Below, in pieces: positions 9,493 through 18,583 of a DNA stretch of 64,000 nucleotides. A program made the position numbers and the translations under genes. The first letter of the stretch is position 1, and each line of letters starts with the position of its first letter. Origin of the DNA: Sodalis sp. dw_96 (lineage in GTDB: Bacteria; Pseudomonadota; Gammaproteobacteria; Enterobacterales; Enterobacteriaceae); contig NZ_JAAVUT010000013.1 of the NCBI RefSeq assembly GCF_018449575.1, forward strand, positions 60,618 through 124,617, given 5' to 3'. The notes under the pieces were generated by a model that saw only the letters and a program-made list of their open reading frames with translations, did no database searches and was not told where the DNA came from.

Positions 9493-9824
9493 TCTTTTTG
9501 CTGGGTTCAACCTTTGAAAACCTTGAAAGCGATTTACGGCATTCCGGACCCGATTCGAATACCTGTTCGCCGCCGGCAGGTAATGGGGCCGTTATCGCGA
9601 TGAAGGCGGGTGAGTCCGCCCATACTCCCCTGGACTTTTATCAGATGTTTCTTGACGAGTTATGCAGTTTGACCGTAAAGCCGGTGACCTTAGACGAACT
9701 TGTTGCAATGACAGCGCTGCATAAATCGCAGATTAGCGAATGGTTGAAACGCGCCGTTGATGATGGACATATCGTAAAATTCAATCACCCTGTGCGCTAT
9801 CAATGCGTAGATAATAAGGAGTAG
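9489..9824 (+). CDS. Small winged-helix-like DNA-binding protein, coupled to the channel gene
   Basis: A protein of up to 111 residues. The conserved part is the last 70: FYQMFLDELCSLTVKPVTLDELVAMTALHKSQISEWLKRAVDDGHIVKFNHPVRYQ, a winged helix-turn-helix of the type fused to DprA, ending in a beta wing (VKFNHPVRY). The ATG at 9489 overlaps the channel stop as ATGA, which suggests coupling, but the first 37 residues look atypical. A start at 9600 (MKAGESAHTPL) would give a 74-residue protein that fits the domain better. Its target is unknown; it may control the channel gene. Confidence 0.6.
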   Translation: MIFLLGSTFENLESDLRHSGPDSNTCSPPAGNGAVIAMKAGESAHTPLDFYQMFLDELCSLTVKPVTLDELVAMTALHKSQISEWLKRAVDDGHIVKFNHPVRYQCVDNKE

Positions 9825-9957
9825 TGTCATGGGGGAGGGCCGCGCCCAGACCAAGCCTATCGCCGTTGCCAAGACTTTTTCCAGGCATCTGCCCGCCAGT
9901 GGTCCGTTGTCTGTCAAATGAGTTCTTAACGGTGGGCAGCGGCGATGAAACCACTGT

Positions 9958-10254
9958 TTATTCCGATATCAGCGTATTTATCGCGTTTTTGACTTCCAAT
10001 GAATTGCAAAAAACCTCGAATGCCAAATTGCCCCCCGTGAATCGGTAGGTGCCCGGTACGTTCAATTCCGCTGTCGTATCAGGAATAGAATAAGGTGTAA
10101 CTAATATTTCCAGCAATGAGAGCTGTAAAAGAATATTTTCCGATTCCAATCTCAAAAATTCTTTTTTTGCTCCAAACGTTTTTTCCGAGGTGGCCATGCA
10201 TGCAACAAAACGTACGGCAAGAAAAAATATCGAATCTGGTATTTTTTTCATCAT
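9958..10254 (-). CDS. Possible small exported protein, unknown
   Basis: About 98 residues starting MMKKIPDSIFFLAVRFVACMA, a short basic and hydrophobic N-terminus that could be a signal peptide (FVAC is a loose lipobox). The body ends in a plausible folded stretch, ELNVPGTYRFTGGNLAFEVFCNSLEV. The ribosome binding site is weak (AAGAAA). The frame lies in a roughly 800-bp interval between the winged-helix gene and iraP that otherwise holds no gene. I do not recognise a family, and it could be a spurious frame. Confidence 0.35.
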   Translation of the reverse strand: MMKKIPDSIFFLAVRFVACMATSEKTFGAKKEFLRLESENILLQLSLLEILVTPYSIPDTTAELNVPGTYRFTGGNLAFEVFCNSLEVKNAINTLISE

Positions 10255-10626
10255 TATTTTTCTTATCAATTTGCGAAAAGGCGCAAAAGCGGGCGACTTA
10301 TTTAAGTGTATGGTTAAATTATAGCCCGATAAAAATTCGGCGCGACTAAAATGTTAGTAAAGCTGAACAATAAATTTATGCTTTCCCTTTAAAATCATTG
10401 CATTATCTATCAATGGCTTTTAATGCATGCTACCTGCTTTCTCCAAATGATGTTTAGTCATAAATAAATGAAAAAATAGAATTCATCCAACGCACTCAAA
10501 ATTATAGAGAGAGGAAAAAAGCATCTGATATTATTTTATGCTGCTCATGACGTAAATCATGCCCAATGTTTTCGTGTTGTTCTGTTAAGCTACGCAGACC
10601 GGCCAGCTGACCCTTGAGTCACACTT
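10255..10626. promoter_or_regulatory. AT-rich region upstream of iraP
   Basis: This stretch of about 370 bp is strongly AT-rich and precedes the iraP-like gene, whose promoter it should carry. IraP genes are induced by phosphate starvation or by PhoP/low Mg in enterobacteria, but I cannot identify a clear operator here. No other gene is seen. Confidence 0.4.
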
Positions 10627-10935
10627 ATGCAAAATTTAATTTCGGCAATTCTCATTAAAATGGCAAAAGTAGATTCCCAGTCGAAAGATCTTACAGCGCA
10701 GGTGGATGCGCAATCCCTGCTAATGGCCGCATTGTGTTTAACCTTGCAAAAAGGTGAGCACGGCTCCTTGGCGACCAATATCCTCAAGGCCATGACCGCC
10801 GCTACCACCGCCTCCAAAGAAATTTTGCAGTCGGACGCGGATCTCTTGTCAATGCATATAAATCGGTTGATCTCCATTACGCATTTTGTTGAGAACCACG
10901 CTGAACCGCTGTCCGGAAACCCGTCCGACCTATAG
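10627..10935 (+). CDS. iraP: Anti-adapter protein IraP
   Basis: A 102-residue protein whose N-terminus, MQNLISAILIKMAKVDSQSKDLTAQVDAQSLLMAALCLTLQ, matches E. coli IraP ([37 protein letters not shown]). IraP is a small coiled-coil protein that binds the adaptor RssB and so protects sigma-S (RpoS) from ClpXP during stress. This copy is somewhat longer than the 86 residues of E. coli, with a less conserved C-terminal half. It is monocistronic and converges with the SGNH hydrolase gene. Confidence 0.8.
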   Translation: MQNLISAILIKMAKVDSQSKDLTAQVDAQSLLMAALCLTLQKGEHGSLATNILKAMTAATTASKEILQSDADLLSMHINRLISITHFVENHAEPLSGNPSDL

Positions 10936-10992
10936 GGGCGTGTAAACCACCGTGAGCAACCGCACCGACGTTTGATGTCATGCGCCCGCTAT

Positions 10993-12276
10993 TCAATGAT
11001 GCCGGGTCGGCGACAATAGCCGCGGGTCTATGGCATCCGCCATGGCGCGGTTGCCGGTATTGCCCGGATGAAGATGATCCCCCGAATCAAAGGCCGGGTT
11101 GAGCCGGGAAGGGTGGGCCGGATCCCGCAGTAAGGCATCGAAGTCAATCACGGCGTCAAAGGCCAGACTCTCGCGGATCCAGTTATTGATCCGGCGGCGC
11201 AGCGCATCTTTATCGGCACGGTAATAATTGTCCAGCGGCGTTCCCGGCAGCGCGCCCTCGAAAGGGGGCAGGGTGGCGCCGATGATGCGGATTCCACCGG
11301 CATGAGCCCGGCTGATTAACTGACGATACCCTCCGATAAGCGCGTCCGTCGACGGCAGCGAACCGCGGGGATCGTAAAGCGTTCCCGGCCAACTGATGTC
11401 GTTAATGCCCAGCAGGACGATAACGCTGCGTACGCCGGCTTGATCGAGCACATCCCGATCAAACCGGGCCAGGGCATTGACGCCCATACCATCGGACAGG
11501 AGGCGGGCGCCGGAAATACCGGCATTAATCACCGCTACGCCCCGGGGCGCGAGGCGCTGGGCCAGAAAGTCGGGCCAGCGGGCGTTGGCATCCATCGACG
11601 CGCCATTGCCATCCGTCACCGAATCCCCGATAACCACCACCGTACCGCCGATGCGAGGCGTATCCACTAAAATAGCGCTCAAAAGAGCGCGGCTGGTAAT
11701 CGACTGATTTGTGGTTATATTTGCAGACAGGCTTTGATCGCCCGCCGCAATCCATGCCGTTTGCCGCGCGTCCCAATGAAAGGTTTTTATGGGGGTCTGC
11801 CCGGGCAAATACACACTCACCGCCAGGCTGGCCATTGAGGGGACGGCGAGGTCCACCGGGTCGCTAATCAGCGGCGCGCCGGGGGGAATGGTGACGGTGG
11901 TATTCCCGCCGAAGGTGAGCAAACGAAGGCTGTGGGTGTCGATGGCCCCCTTGTCGCCGGCCAGGGCCACTGATGCTTTGCCAAGCGTCAAGGGCGTTTG
12001 CCCGTAGGCGTTGGAGAACACTATCTGTAGCCGTTTCCCCCCCAAACTTATCCTCGCCACCTGGCGCACCGTCTGATTTTCTAACCGGTCGGGGATATGA
12101 GTGGGGAAGGGGAAGTTCTTTCCCCATACCGCTTGCGGGCTGGCGGTCCAACTGCTTACCCAATGGGTGGCCGGCATCGCGCCGGCGGACGGTGCCGGGA
12201 GGGTGAGGAGCGCCAGCGCCAAAAAACCGAAAAAATATCCTGATAACAGCCGGATGTGAGTATTGCGATTCGCCAT
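10993..12276 (-). CDS. Secreted SGNH/GDSL-family hydrolase
   Basis: A 427-residue protein with a Sec signal peptide (hydrophobic GYFFGFLALALLTLPAPSAGA, cleavage near residue 33). After an N-terminal beta-sandwich-like domain comes the SGNH esterase domain. Block I is VVVIGDSVTDGNG with nucleophile S219. Block III appears as LLGINDISWPGT (the Asn). Block V is DHLHPG with D400 and H403. All catalytic residues are present. Relatives deacetylate or deacylate carbohydrates and lipids outside the cytoplasm. The LysR gene is divergent, 106 bp away, and is a candidate regulator. Confidence 0.88.
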   Translation of the reverse strand: MANRNTHIRLLSGYFFGFLALALLTLPAPSAGAMPATHWVSSWTASPQAVWGKNFPFPTHIPDRLENQTVRQVARISLGGKRLQIVFSNAYGQTPLTLGKASVALAGDKGAIDTHSLRLLTFGGNTTVTIPPGAPLISDPVDLAVPSMASLAVSVYLPGQTPIKTFHWDARQTAWIAAGDQSLSANITTNQSITSRALLSAILVDTPRIGGTVVVIGDSVTDGNGASMDANARWPDFLAQRLAPRGVAVINAGISGARLLSDGMGVNALARFDRDVLDQAGVRSVIVLLGINDISWPGTLYDPRGSLPSTDALIGGYRQLISRAHAGGIRIIGATLPPFEGALPGTPLDNYYRADKDALRRRINNWIRESLAFDAVIDFDALLRDPAHPSRLNPAFDSGDHLHPGNTGNRAMADAIDPRLLSPTRHH

Positions 12277-12382
12277 AATCTGTCCCTTGTGAGTTCATAA
12301 GACTTCTGGGAAGAAATGATGAATTAAAAACCCGATATGCAATAGACTGGTAATACGACTAAGAATTGTGACGTGAAATCAT

Positions 12383-13291
12383 ATGTCCCGGTTAGAGATC
12401 AATCGCGCAGGTGAACTGGAAGTGTTTGTCCGGGTGGTGGAGCAAGGCAGTTTCTCCATGGCGGCAAGTTTGTTCAACATGACGCCGTCCGCCGTCAGCA
12501 AGCTGATAAGCCGGCTGGAGAAACGCTTGGGCGCGCGTTTGCTAAACCGCACCACCCGGCAATTGCAGCTGACGCCCGAAGGTTGCGTATTTTATGAGCG
12601 CGGAGTTCGCATCCTGGCCGATCTGGAGGACGCTGAGCAGGGGCCCGCCACCAATAGCGTTCCACGGGGGCGCGTCAGAATCAATGCCAACGTTCCGTTT
12701 GGTCACCATTTCCTGCTGCCGCTGGTTCCGGCGTTCCTGGCCCGTTATCCAGACATTACCCTGGATATCACCCTGGCCGATGAAGTTATCGATATCCTCG
12801 AGCAGCGGACGGATATCGCGGTGCGCGCCGGTCCGCTGAAAAGCTCCGGCCTGGTGGCGCGCAAGCTCGGCCAGACGAGAATGACGATTGTCGGATCGCC
12901 GGAGTATCTGGCGCGACACGGCACCCCGCGGCGGGTGGATGATTTGGCGCACCATAACCGGCTGGGGGCGAATTATACACGCTCAATGGCGGGATGGCCG
13001 TTACTGGACGACGGCGCCGCCAGCGTAATACCCATGAACGGCAACGTTCAGGTCAGCGATGGCGAGGGGTTGCGCCGTCTGGCGCTGGCGGGGGTGGGTC
13101 TGGCTCGCCTGGCGGTATTCCAGGTTCGTGAGGACCTGGCCGCCGGCAGACTGTTGCCGGTGCTGGAAGCATTCAACCCCGGCGATAGCGAGGAGGTCCA
13201 TGCGGTCTTTCTCGGGCAGGGGGGATATCTGTCCCTGCGGGTCAGGGCGGTACTCGACTTCCTGGTGGAGAACATCAACCTGGCCCGTTAA
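12383..13291 (+). CDS. LysR-family transcriptional regulator
   Basis: A 302-residue LTTR. The N-terminal winged helix-turn-helix is FVRVVEQGSFSMAASLFNMTPSAVSKLISRLEKRLGARLLNRTTRQLQLT. The effector-binding domain follows, with the DSD-type hinge replaced by the GRVRINANVPFG segment usual in the large group of DsdC/AaeR-like paralogues (CrgA type). It is divergent from the SGNH hydrolase gene, the classical LTTR arrangement, and may control it. Its stop is 4 bp from the opposing FrnE-like gene. Confidence 0.92.
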   Translation: MSRLEINRAGELEVFVRVVEQGSFSMAASLFNMTPSAVSKLISRLEKRLGARLLNRTTRQLQLTPEGCVFYERGVRILADLEDAEQGPATNSVPRGRVRINANVPFGHHFLLPLVPAFLARYPDITLDITLADEVIDILEQRTDIAVRAGPLKSSGLVARKLGQTRMTIVGSPEYLARHGTPRRVDDLAHHNRLGANYTRSMAGWPLLDDGAASVIPMNGNVQVSDGEGLRRLALAGVGLARLAVFQVREDLAAGRLLPVLEAFNPGDSEEVHAVFLGQGGYLSLRVRAVLDFLVENINLAR

Positions 13292-13295
13292 AACA

Positions 13296-13955
13296 TTAGG
13301 CTTTGGCGCCGCGGGCCTCAAGGGCTTCAACAATGGCGCCGCGAAACGCCGCGGCGGGTTGTCCGCCAATCAGCACCCGTCTGTTATCGATGATGATGGT
13401 GGGGACGGAATTGACCCCATTGCTTATCCACCGCTGCTCCTGCGCCCTCACTTCCTCGCCGTACCGGCCTGAATCCAATACCTCCCTCGCGGCGGCGGCA
13501 TCCAACCCCGCCTCTTGGGCCACCTGCACCAATACGGCCCGATCTGACGGGTTCTTTCCGTCGGTGAAATAGGCGGTGAACAAAAGACGTTTCAAGGCAT
13601 GCTGACGTCCTTCCAGTCGGGCCCAATGCAGCAGCCGATGCGCGTCGAAAGTGTTATAGATCCGGCCGTCGGGAAAGCGGTTGTTGATGGTGAAACCCAC
13701 ATCCCTCGCTCGCTGGCGAACTCTCCCCTGTCCGGCCTGCGCCTCGGACGGTGACGAGCCGTATTTTTCACCCACGTGTTCAATCAGATTCTGACCCTCG
13801 GCCGGCATGGCCGGGTTGAGCTCAAACGGGTGAAAAACGATGTCTGCTTCCACCTCGGCACCGAGTTCGGCAAGGGCTTTTTCAAGGCCCTGCAGGCCGA
13901 TGATGCACCAGGGGCAGGAAACGTCCGAAACAAAGTCAATCCGCATCGTTTTCAT
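13296..13955 (-). CDS. FrnE/DsbA-family dithiol oxidoreductase
   Basis: A 219-residue protein with a thioredoxin fold and inserted helical domain. The active site is SCPWC (residues 13-17), and the cis-proline loop is NGVNSVPTIII. There is no signal peptide, so it acts in the cytoplasm like other FrnE proteins, some of which are 2-hydroxychromene-2-carboxylate-isomerase-like oxidoreductases linked to oxidative stress. AGGAC precedes the ATG. It is 2 bp downstream of the isochorismatase-like gene, so the two form an operon. Confidence 0.88.
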   Translation of the reverse strand: MKTMRIDFVSDVSCPWCIIGLQGLEKALAELGAEVEADIVFHPFELNPAMPAEGQNLIEHVGEKYGSSPSEAQAGQGRVRQRARDVGFTINNRFPDGRIYNTFDAHRLLHWARLEGRQHALKRLLFTAYFTDGKNPSDRAVLVQVAQEAGLDAAAAREVLDSGRYGEEVRAQEQRWISNGVNSVPTIIIDNRRVLIGGQPAAAFRGAIVEALEARGAKA

Positions 13956-13957
13956 GG

Positions 13958-14479
13958 TTAATAGTCCTGTAGAATCTGCTCGGTTGTTTTAAGGGTAATG
14001 ATATTGCCCGGTATGGAAAGCCCGGCCCATACTTCATTATGGTGCGCAATTAACCCTTGTGCTGAAACATATCGGCGATCGGCGGTGGTATGGGCATCGG
14101 AGGCGATGGTTAAGGCATAACCCTTGCTGGCGGCGATTTTTATGGTGGTATCAACGCAATAGTCGGTGGCGCAGCCGCAGATGGTCAGATGGGTGACCCC
14201 CAGTTCGGCCAGGATATTGTCCAAAGACGTGCGGTAGAAGGCATCGCAGGCGGTTTTGGTCACCGTGATAGCCTGCGCCGGTCGATGCAGTTCCGGCAGC
14301 AATTGCCAGGACTCGCTGCCTTCAGTCATTTCACCTTCGGCGTGCTGGATGAAAATGATTTGCCCCGCATGGGCCGTCAGCTGGTTGATGCGTGCTACCC
14401 GGCCGCCGCGATCAAAACGGGGAGACGCGAACACGCCGTTTTGCATATCAATCACCAGCAGCAGATTTTTACCCGTCAT
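13958..14479 (-). CDS. Isochorismatase-like cysteine hydrolase
   Basis: About 173 residues. The catalytic triad of the family is visible: Asp in LLLVIDMQNGVF, Lys in VTKTACDAFYRTSL, and the nucleophilic Cys in CGCATDYCVDTTIKIAA. Relatives hydrolyse amides or ureido groups (nicotinamidase, YcaC- and RutB-like). The start at 14479 (MTGKNLLLV) is chosen because AAGAGGA lies just upstream; longer starts lack one. It is co-transcribed with the FrnE-like gene. Confidence 0.88.
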   Translation of the reverse strand: MTGKNLLLVIDMQNGVFASPRFDRGGRVARINQLTAHAGQIIFIQHAEGEMTEGSESWQLLPELHRPAQAITVTKTACDAFYRTSLDNILAELGVTHLTICGCATDYCVDTTIKIAASKGYALTIASDAHTTADRRYVSAQGLIAHHNEVWAGLSIPGNIITLKTTEQILQDY

Positions 14480-14735
14480 GGCGGTCCTCTTGGTTGGCAT
14501 GACTGAAATGACATTTCCTATCAAGCATGCTGATTAATAACGTGATATATCCGTCATACTGCAGGTTGCAGTCAGGTTGGCTTGCCGCAACTCAAATTAT
14601 TCAGCGTAGGCACGTGATTGATAATAAAACGACAGGCTCTGCGGCGGCCTGGGATGATTGTTTTATAGCATACCCCGGTTGCGCCTGTTTGACATTCCAG
14701 GCGGGTAGCTTACAGATAAGGTACGAGTATTGATT

Positions 14736-15878
14736 ATGTCTGACCAGTCTTTTGCGGTATCACCCGCCCGTGCCCGGGAAATCTGGCTCCATGCGCAGCG
14801 GCTCGACGTTGCCGCACCTTTTGGCGAGGGTCCTGATGCGGTGAGATTGGCCGCCGAACATCTGGGTTATATACAAATCGATACCATTAATGTGATCGAG
14901 CGGGCTCATCATCATATTCTGTATAGCCGGATTCCGGCCTATCGCCGCGCCGATCTGGATCTGGCGCAGTCCTTGAATAAATCGGTGTTTGAATACTGGA
15001 CTCATGCCCTGGCTTATGTCCCGTTCTCCGCTTACCCCATGTATGTGTCGGCCATGGACCGGTTTCGCGCCGAGCCAAGCCCGTCGTTCGCCGGGCTGGA
15101 GGAGGATGACTATGCCGCATTGCTGCGGCGTATCCGTGACGAGGGTCCGTTGTCAATCCGTGATATTGAGGAAGCGCTGGTGGAAAAGACCCACCCCTGG
15201 GGCAGCCGCAAGCCATCAAGACGGGCGTTGCGCTTCGGCTTTTTTACCGGCGATCTGACGGTCAGCAAGCGCACCGGCATGGTCAAGTCCTACGATCTGT
15301 CCAGTCGCCATTTTGGCTGGCGCCGGCGGCCGCGGCCGGTTAACGACGCTCAGTTGGCGGAATACCTCTTGCGCCGGGCGCTGCAGTCCCAAGGCATGGT
15401 CAGCGTCGATTCCATCTGTTACGGCAATGCACAGCATAAAGCGCCGATCCGCCTGGCTATTGAGTCCGAGGTGAAACGCAAACGGCTGGTGCCGGTGCAT
15501 ATCGAGGGCAGTGCGAAAGTCCCGCACTGGGTAGAACCGGCATGGCTGGAGATGAAACCGGATCCCGAGCCCGTACCCCTGGTGCATATCCTCTCGCCAT
15601 TCGATCCACTGGTTATCCAGCGTAAACGTTTGCAGCTTTTCTTTGGTTATGAACACCGTTTTGAGGCTTATGTGCCGGCCGCTAAACGTCAATTGGGCTA
15701 TTTTGCGCTGCCGGTGCTGGCTGGGAATGAAATTGTAGCCGCCATTGACCTGAAGATGGACCGCCCAACGGGGAAATTGCTGATGCGGCAATGGACTTGG
15801 ATGGTGGAACAACGTCCGGAATTGCGGTTAATGATTGATGAGGCGTTGGGCCCCTTCGAACGGTTCCAAAAATTGTAA
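14736..15878 (+). CDS. ycaQ: YcaQ-family DNA glycosylase (interstrand crosslink repair)
   Basis: About 380 residues of the HTH_42/AlkZ superfamily. It contains the catalytic Q-x-D motif in LGYIQIDTINVIERAHHHILYSR, the WTHALAYVPF segment, winged-helix repeats (GPLSIRDIEEAL, RALQSQGMVSVDSIC) and the conserved LLSPFDPL-type motif here as ILSPFDPLVIQRKR. E. coli YcaQ unhooks N7-guanine crosslinks such as those of nitrogen mustards. A TTG at 14730 is an alternative start with equally spaced AAGG. It is a lone gene on its strand with a MATE pump downstream. Confidence 0.9.
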   Translation: MSDQSFAVSPARAREIWLHAQRLDVAAPFGEGPDAVRLAAEHLGYIQIDTINVIERAHHHILYSRIPAYRRADLDLAQSLNKSVFEYWTHALAYVPFSAYPMYVSAMDRFRAEPSPSFAGLEEDDYAALLRRIRDEGPLSIRDIEEALVEKTHPWGSRKPSRRALRFGFFTGDLTVSKRTGMVKSYDLSSRHFGWRRRPRPVNDAQLAEYLLRRALQSQGMVSVDSICYGNAQHKAPIRLAIESEVKRKRLVPVHIEGSAKVPHWVEPAWLEMKPDPEPVPLVHILSPFDPLVIQRKRLQLFFGYEHRFEAYVPAAKRQLGYFALPVLAGNEIVAAIDLKMDRPTGKLLMRQWTWMVEQRPELRLMIDEALGPFERFQKL

Positions 15879-15985
15879 TAAACTTTATTAAAAAATATCT
15901 TAAAAAATATTGCCTATTCGGCGTTTATTACACATCCTTTTAATGACGACCTCCCGCTTCCCTTAGCCGTAAGACCGGAATTATC

Positions 15986-17416
15986 TTGGTAAATTACAGT
16001 GTTTTTTTCACGGAAAAGCTTAAACATGCCACTTGGTATCAAAAGCGGCATTCAAATCTGGTCCTGTTGAACCGTGAAGTCATACCGCTGGCCGTGCCAA
16101 TCCTGATTGAAAATCTGTGTGTCTTGCTGATGGGCGTGCTAAGCACTTTTTTGGTGAGCTGGCTGGGTAAGGAATCGGTGGCCGCCGTGGGCATGGCGGA
16201 CAGCTTCAATATGGTCATCCTGTCGTTTTTTGCCGCCGTCGACCTGGGCACCACCGTGGTGGTGGCCTTTAATCTGGGAAAACGTAACCGAAAACAGGCC
16301 CGTACCGCCGCCCGCCAATCCATTACGCTGTTGACACTGGTCTCGGTATTAATCGCTTTGCTGATTGAATTTACCGGCCCGTGGATTATTGATTTGATTG
16401 CCAATCAGGCCGATCCCATGGTGAAGACCCTGGCCCTCAGTTATTTGCGGGTGACGGTGTGGAGCTATCCGGCCGCCGCCATTGCCCTGATTGGCTGCGG
16501 CGCCCTGCGCGGCGCCGGCAATACCAAACTGCCGATGGTCGTTAATATCGGTATGAACATTATCAATATTATCATCAGCAGCGTTTTGATTTACGGCAGT
16601 TTTTCCTGGCACGGGCTGGGGTTTGTCGGCGCGGGTCTCGGGCTGACCATTTCCCGTTATATTGGCGCCGCCATGGTGTTGATGGTACTGAGGTCCGAAC
16701 TTAATCACGCCCTCCGGTTACCGCTGAAGAGCTATTTCACCACGCTTAATCCGGCGGTATTGCTTGATGTGCTGAGCATCGGCCTGCCCGCCAGCATCGA
16801 GTCGGTGCTGTTCAACGGCGGCAAACTGATTACGCAGTGTTTTGTCGCCGGGATGGGTACCGCGGTGATTGCCGGTAATTTTATCGCGTTCTCCATCGTG
16901 TCCTTGATTAACCTGCCCGGCAATGCGTTAGGCTCCACTTCCACCATTATTGTCGGTACCCGGCTGGGCAAAGGTCAGATCTTTCAATCAGTACGTCAGC
17001 TGAAGTTTATCTTTGGGCTGTCCAATGTCGGCGTCTGTTTATTAGGCTTGCTATCGATACCTCTCGCCGGACTGTTGGCGGCCTTCTACACCAATGATCC
17101 TGACGTTATCCGGGTGGTGAAGCACCTGGTCTGGCTGAATGCCCTGTTTATACCGTTCTGGTCCGCCTCCTGGGTCTTGCCGGCCGGCTTGAAGGGCGCC
17201 AGGGATGCGCGCTATACCATGTATATATCCATGCTGGGTATGTGGGGATGCCGGATTGTCGCCGGCTATACGCTGGGCATCATTCTGGGATGGGGCGTTA
17301 ACGGCGTTTGGATGGGGATGTTTCTCGACTGGATCGTGCGGGCGGCGTTCTTTTATCGCCGCATGGAAAGCGGCCGCTGGCTGTGGCGCTATACCACGCC
17401 CAAGATTGCCGGTTAG
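15986..17416 (+). CDS. MATE-family efflux transporter (YeeO-like)
   Basis: A 476-residue membrane protein with 12 predicted helices in two homologous halves. MATE features include PLAVPILIENLCVLLMGVLSTFLVSWLG, the GCGALRGAGNTKLPM segment after TM5, and GLPASIESVLFNGG at the start of the second half. Closest in type to E. coli YeeO (EmmdR), a dipeptide/flavin/drug exporter. The only well-placed start is a TTG at 15986 preceded by GGA six bases upstream; the first 25 residues are hydrophilic, as in YeeO. It converges with fucO. Confidence 0.88.
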   Translation: MVNYSVFFTEKLKHATWYQKRHSNLVLLNREVIPLAVPILIENLCVLLMGVLSTFLVSWLGKESVAAVGMADSFNMVILSFFAAVDLGTTVVVAFNLGKRNRKQARTAARQSITLLTLVSVLIALLIEFTGPWIIDLIANQADPMVKTLALSYLRVTVWSYPAAAIALIGCGALRGAGNTKLPMVVNIGMNIINIIISSVLIYGSFSWHGLGFVGAGLGLTISRYIGAAMVLMVLRSELNHALRLPLKSYFTTLNPAVLLDVLSIGLPASIESVLFNGGKLITQCFVAGMGTAVIAGNFIAFSIVSLINLPGNALGSTSTIIVGTRLGKGQIFQSVRQLKFIFGLSNVGVCLLGLLSIPLAGLLAAFYTNDPDVIRVVKHLVWLNALFIPFWSASWVLPAGLKGARDARYTMYISMLGMWGCRIVAGYTLGIILGWGVNGVWMGMFLDWIVRAAFFYRRMESGRWLWRYTTPKIAG

Positions 17417-17431
17417 CCGCTGTGCCTTTGC

Positions 17432-18583
17432 TTAATAAATGGCCTGATAGAGCTGCTTGATCTCGGCGACGCTGGTCTGGCGGGGGTTGCCGCCGGTACA
17501 GACATCATCGAACGCCGCCTGCGCCAGCGCCGGAATATCCTGCTCCTTCACGCCTACGTCCCTAAGACGCGGCGGGATGCCTACATCCTTGCACAGTGTC
17601 TTCACCGCGTTTACCGCCGCCAGACGAGCCTGTTCCAAGGGTTGGGTCTTGGCCTCCGGATGACCCATCGCCACGGCGATAGCCCGGAATTTTTCGCCGG
17701 TGTAAGCGGCGTTGTATTCCATGATATGGGGCAGCAATATGGCGTTGGCCACGCCATGGGGCGTGTTATAAAAGGCCCCCAGCGGATGTGCCATGCCGTG
17801 TACCAGTCCAAGCCCCACGTTTGAGAATCCCATGCCCGCCACGTATTGTCCGAGGGCCATATCGTCCACGCCCTGCGCATCGCCTTTGACCGACGCCCGC
17901 AGCGAGCGGGAGATAATCTCAATCGCCTTGATATGGAACATATCGGTCAATTCCCAGGCGGCCAACGTGGTGTAGCCTTCGATGGCATGTGTCAGCGCAT
18001 CCACACCGGTGGCGGCCTTGAGGGAGGCCGGCATACTGGCCATCATATCCGGATCGATAACCGCCACCAGCGGAATATCATGGGGATCCACGCAAACAAA
18101 CTTGCGGCGGTTTTCCTCATCGGTAATAACATAATTGATGGTCACTTCCGCCGCGGTGCCGGCGGTGGTGGGAATGGCGATAATGGGTACGCAGGGCTTC
18201 AGAGTGGCGGCCACGCCCTCCAGGCTGCGGACATCGGCAAATGACGGATTATTGATGATGATGCCGATAGCCTTGCTGGTGTCCTGCGGCGAACCGCCGC
18301 CGATGGCAATCAGATAATCCGCCTGGGCGGCTTTATATGCGGCCACGCCGCGTTTGACCACGCTGATGGTGGGATTCGGCACTACTTCATCGAACACTGA
18401 GAACGGTAGGCCGGCCTCATCCAGCAGCGCGGTGATCCGGGTCGCTATTTTTACCCGCACCAGCTCTTTATCGGTCACGATCAACGCTTTTTTATAACCG
18501 TGGGCCTTCGCCTCGTCAATAATATGGGAAATAGCTCCGCGGCCAAAATAGGCGGTTTGATTCAAAATCATTCGGTTAGTCAT
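17432..18583 (-). CDS. fucO: Lactaldehyde reductase / L-1,2-propanediol oxidoreductase
   Basis: A 383-residue iron-containing (group III) alcohol dehydrogenase. The cofactor site is IAIGGGSPQDTSKAIG, and the metal site includes GVDALTHAIEGYTT and GLVHGMAHPLGAFYNTPHGVANAILLPH, all intact. FucO reduces L-lactaldehyde, the product of rhamnulose-1-P or fuculose-1-P cleavage, to L-1,2-propanediol anaerobically. In E. coli it sits in the fuc regulon; here it is divergent from rhaTBA, which points to rhamnose fermentation. The start at 18583 has AAGG eight bases upstream. Confidence 0.93.
   Translation of the reverse strand: MTNRMILNQTAYFGRGAISHIIDEAKAHGYKKALIVTDKELVRVKIATRITALLDEAGLPFSVFDEVVPNPTISVVKRGVAAYKAAQADYLIAIGGGSPQDTSKAIGIIINNPSFADVRSLEGVAATLKPCVPIIAIPTTAGTAAEVTINYVITDEENRRKFVCVDPHDIPLVAVIDPDMMASMPASLKAATGVDALTHAIEGYTTLAAWELTDMFHIKAIEIISRSLRASVKGDAQGVDDMALGQYVAGMGFSNVGLGLVHGMAHPLGAFYNTPHGVANAILLPHIMEYNAAYTGEKFRAIAVAMGHPEAKTQPLEQARLAAVNAVKTLCKDVGIPPRLRDVGVKEQDIPALAQAAFDDVCTGGNPRQTSVAEIKQLYQAIY

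Noticed and set aside
9540..9560. CGATTCGAATAC as a tRNA T-loop
   Set aside because: No acceptor stem, anticodon arm or D-loop can be folded around it, and it lies inside a coding frame.
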